5,260 bases of DNA from an uncultured Eubacteriales bacterium (GTDB lineage: Bacteria > Bacillota > Clostridia > TANB77 > CAG-508), in the NCBI GenBank assembly GCA_902488785.1, contig CABTXJ010000058.1, positions 1 through 5,260 on the forward strand. Reading direction: 5' to 3'. Under the pieces are notes generated by a model, which searched no databases, was not told where the DNA came from, and saw only the letters and a list, made by a program, of their open reading frames with translations. Of the stretch, positions 4,760 through 5,260 are shown one piece after another; within the stretch, counting starts at the first letter, position 1; each line of letters opens with the position of its first letter. The position numbers and the translations under genes are program-made.

Positions 4760-5260
4760 CTATTCATTTTCCTTATCTTCTACAACATTATTTTTTTCAG
4801 GATTTACAAATTCACCATTTTCATATTTTAAATAATATGTTCTTTTTATCTTTCTTTCAAAAGGTCTTTTCATTATAGTAAACAAATAATCTGTACTTTC
4901 AATTATTGGGTCAACAAGTATTGAGTGCATTCCAACCTTGTTTGCACCTACTATATCAGTATATATTTGATCACCTACCAATGCTATATTTTCATATGGC
5001 ATATTAAGTATTTTTTGTGCTTTTTTAAAGCCTCTTTTAAATGGTTTGCATGCAAATAATATATAATGTATATCTAATGCTTTTGCAACTTTTTTAATTC
5101 TCTTTTTTTGATTTGAATTAGTAAGTATCATTACTTCTATTCCCTCAGTTGATACTTTTTCATGCCATTTTTCTAATCCTTCTAATATATTTCCTTTTAA
5201 GTCAAGCGTTGTATTATCTAAATCAACTAATACTGCATGTATATTATTTTCTTTTAAATA
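4760..5260 (-). CDS. yqeG: YqeG-family HAD phosphatase, N-terminus beyond the window
   Basis: The frame is open to the right edge, so the true start lies outside and 166 residues are visible; related proteins have roughly 20-30 further N-terminal residues. All HAD superfamily motifs are present: VLVDLDNT, with the nucleophile Asp at 5222-5224 and the general acid/base Asp at 5216-5218; ILTNSN (motif II Thr); the Lys of CKPFKRGF (motif III); and LVGDQIYTD (motif IV metal Asp). The GDQxxTD and KPxxxxF patterns, together with its small size, point to the YqeG/Gep4 type (HAD subclass IIIA). The yeast relative Gep4 dephosphorylates phosphatidylglycerophosphate; the substrate of bacterial YqeG is not established. 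The C-terminus ends in an acidic Asn/Glu-rich tail. An internal ATG at 5131 gives a shorter frame but would discard the catalytic Asp pair, so it is not the start. The prepilin peptidase gene follows after 8 bases. Confidence 0.9.
   Translation of the reverse strand, partial: YLKENNIHAVLVDLDNTTLDLKGNILEGLEKWHEKVSTEGIEVMILTNSNQKKRIKKVAKALDIHYILFACKPFKRGFKKAQKILNMPYENIALVGDQIYTDIVGANKVGMHSILVDPIIESTDYLFTIMKRPFERKIKRTYYLKYENGEFVNPEKNNVVEDKENE

Noticed and set aside
1..5260. tRNA, rRNA, CRISPR array, insertion sequence or phage signals
   Set aside because: No T-loop/acceptor pattern, no regularly spaced repeats, no transposase or integrase-like frame and no terminal inverted repeats were found on either strand.

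Overview
The window reads as chromosomal DNA of a low-GC Gram-positive anaerobe, most likely a member of the Clostridia. Reasons: AT-rich coding and very AT-rich intergenic DNA, AGA/ATA-rich codon use, near-consensus AAGGAGG or GAGGTGAT ribosome sites before almost every gene, and a YqeG / prepilin peptidase / M24-type peptidase-like gene group familiar from Firmicutes. UGG encodes Trp and both TAA and TAG end genes, so nothing suggests an altered code. I could not assign a genus.

Layout. Positions 1-131 are non-coding, with a hairpin (56-99) that fits a terminator for the leftward gene at 132-656, a 174-residue protein I do not recognise. A 406-base divergent intergenic region (657-1062) follows. 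It is extremely AT-rich, with a T-tract, short tandem repeats and a consensus TATAAT ahead of dapA. The rightward pair dapA (1063-1947) and dapB (1982-2731) encodes the two successive enzymes that commit aspartate semialdehyde to lysine and diaminopimelate (peptidoglycan) synthesis. The pair ends at a strong, symmetrical terminator (2744-2769) that could also serve the opposite strand.

The right half is a leftward gene group, read from the right edge: yqeG (HAD-family phosphatase, N-terminus cut off by the window), an A24-type prepilin peptidase 8 bases later, and an M24 'creatinase/Xaa-Pro peptidase' fold protein 35 bases after that. This group converges on dapB.

The most notable observation is the M24 protein. 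It is full length and uninterrupted, and both domains of the fold are recognisable. However, four of the five residues that normally hold the two metal ions are replaced (Asp to Ser209, Asp to Arg220, His to Ala285, Glu to Thr314), and catalytic histidines are missing too. It is best read as a pseudo-peptidase with a non-catalytic role. The prepilin peptidase beside it keeps both catalytic aspartates but has no cysteine at all, so it lacks the zinc-binding part of the bifunctional PilD type. A perfect 18-base palindrome lies between these two genes, over a possible promoter. The rest of the window looks like ordinary housekeeping DNA; I see no mobile element, CRISPR array, tRNA or rRNA.
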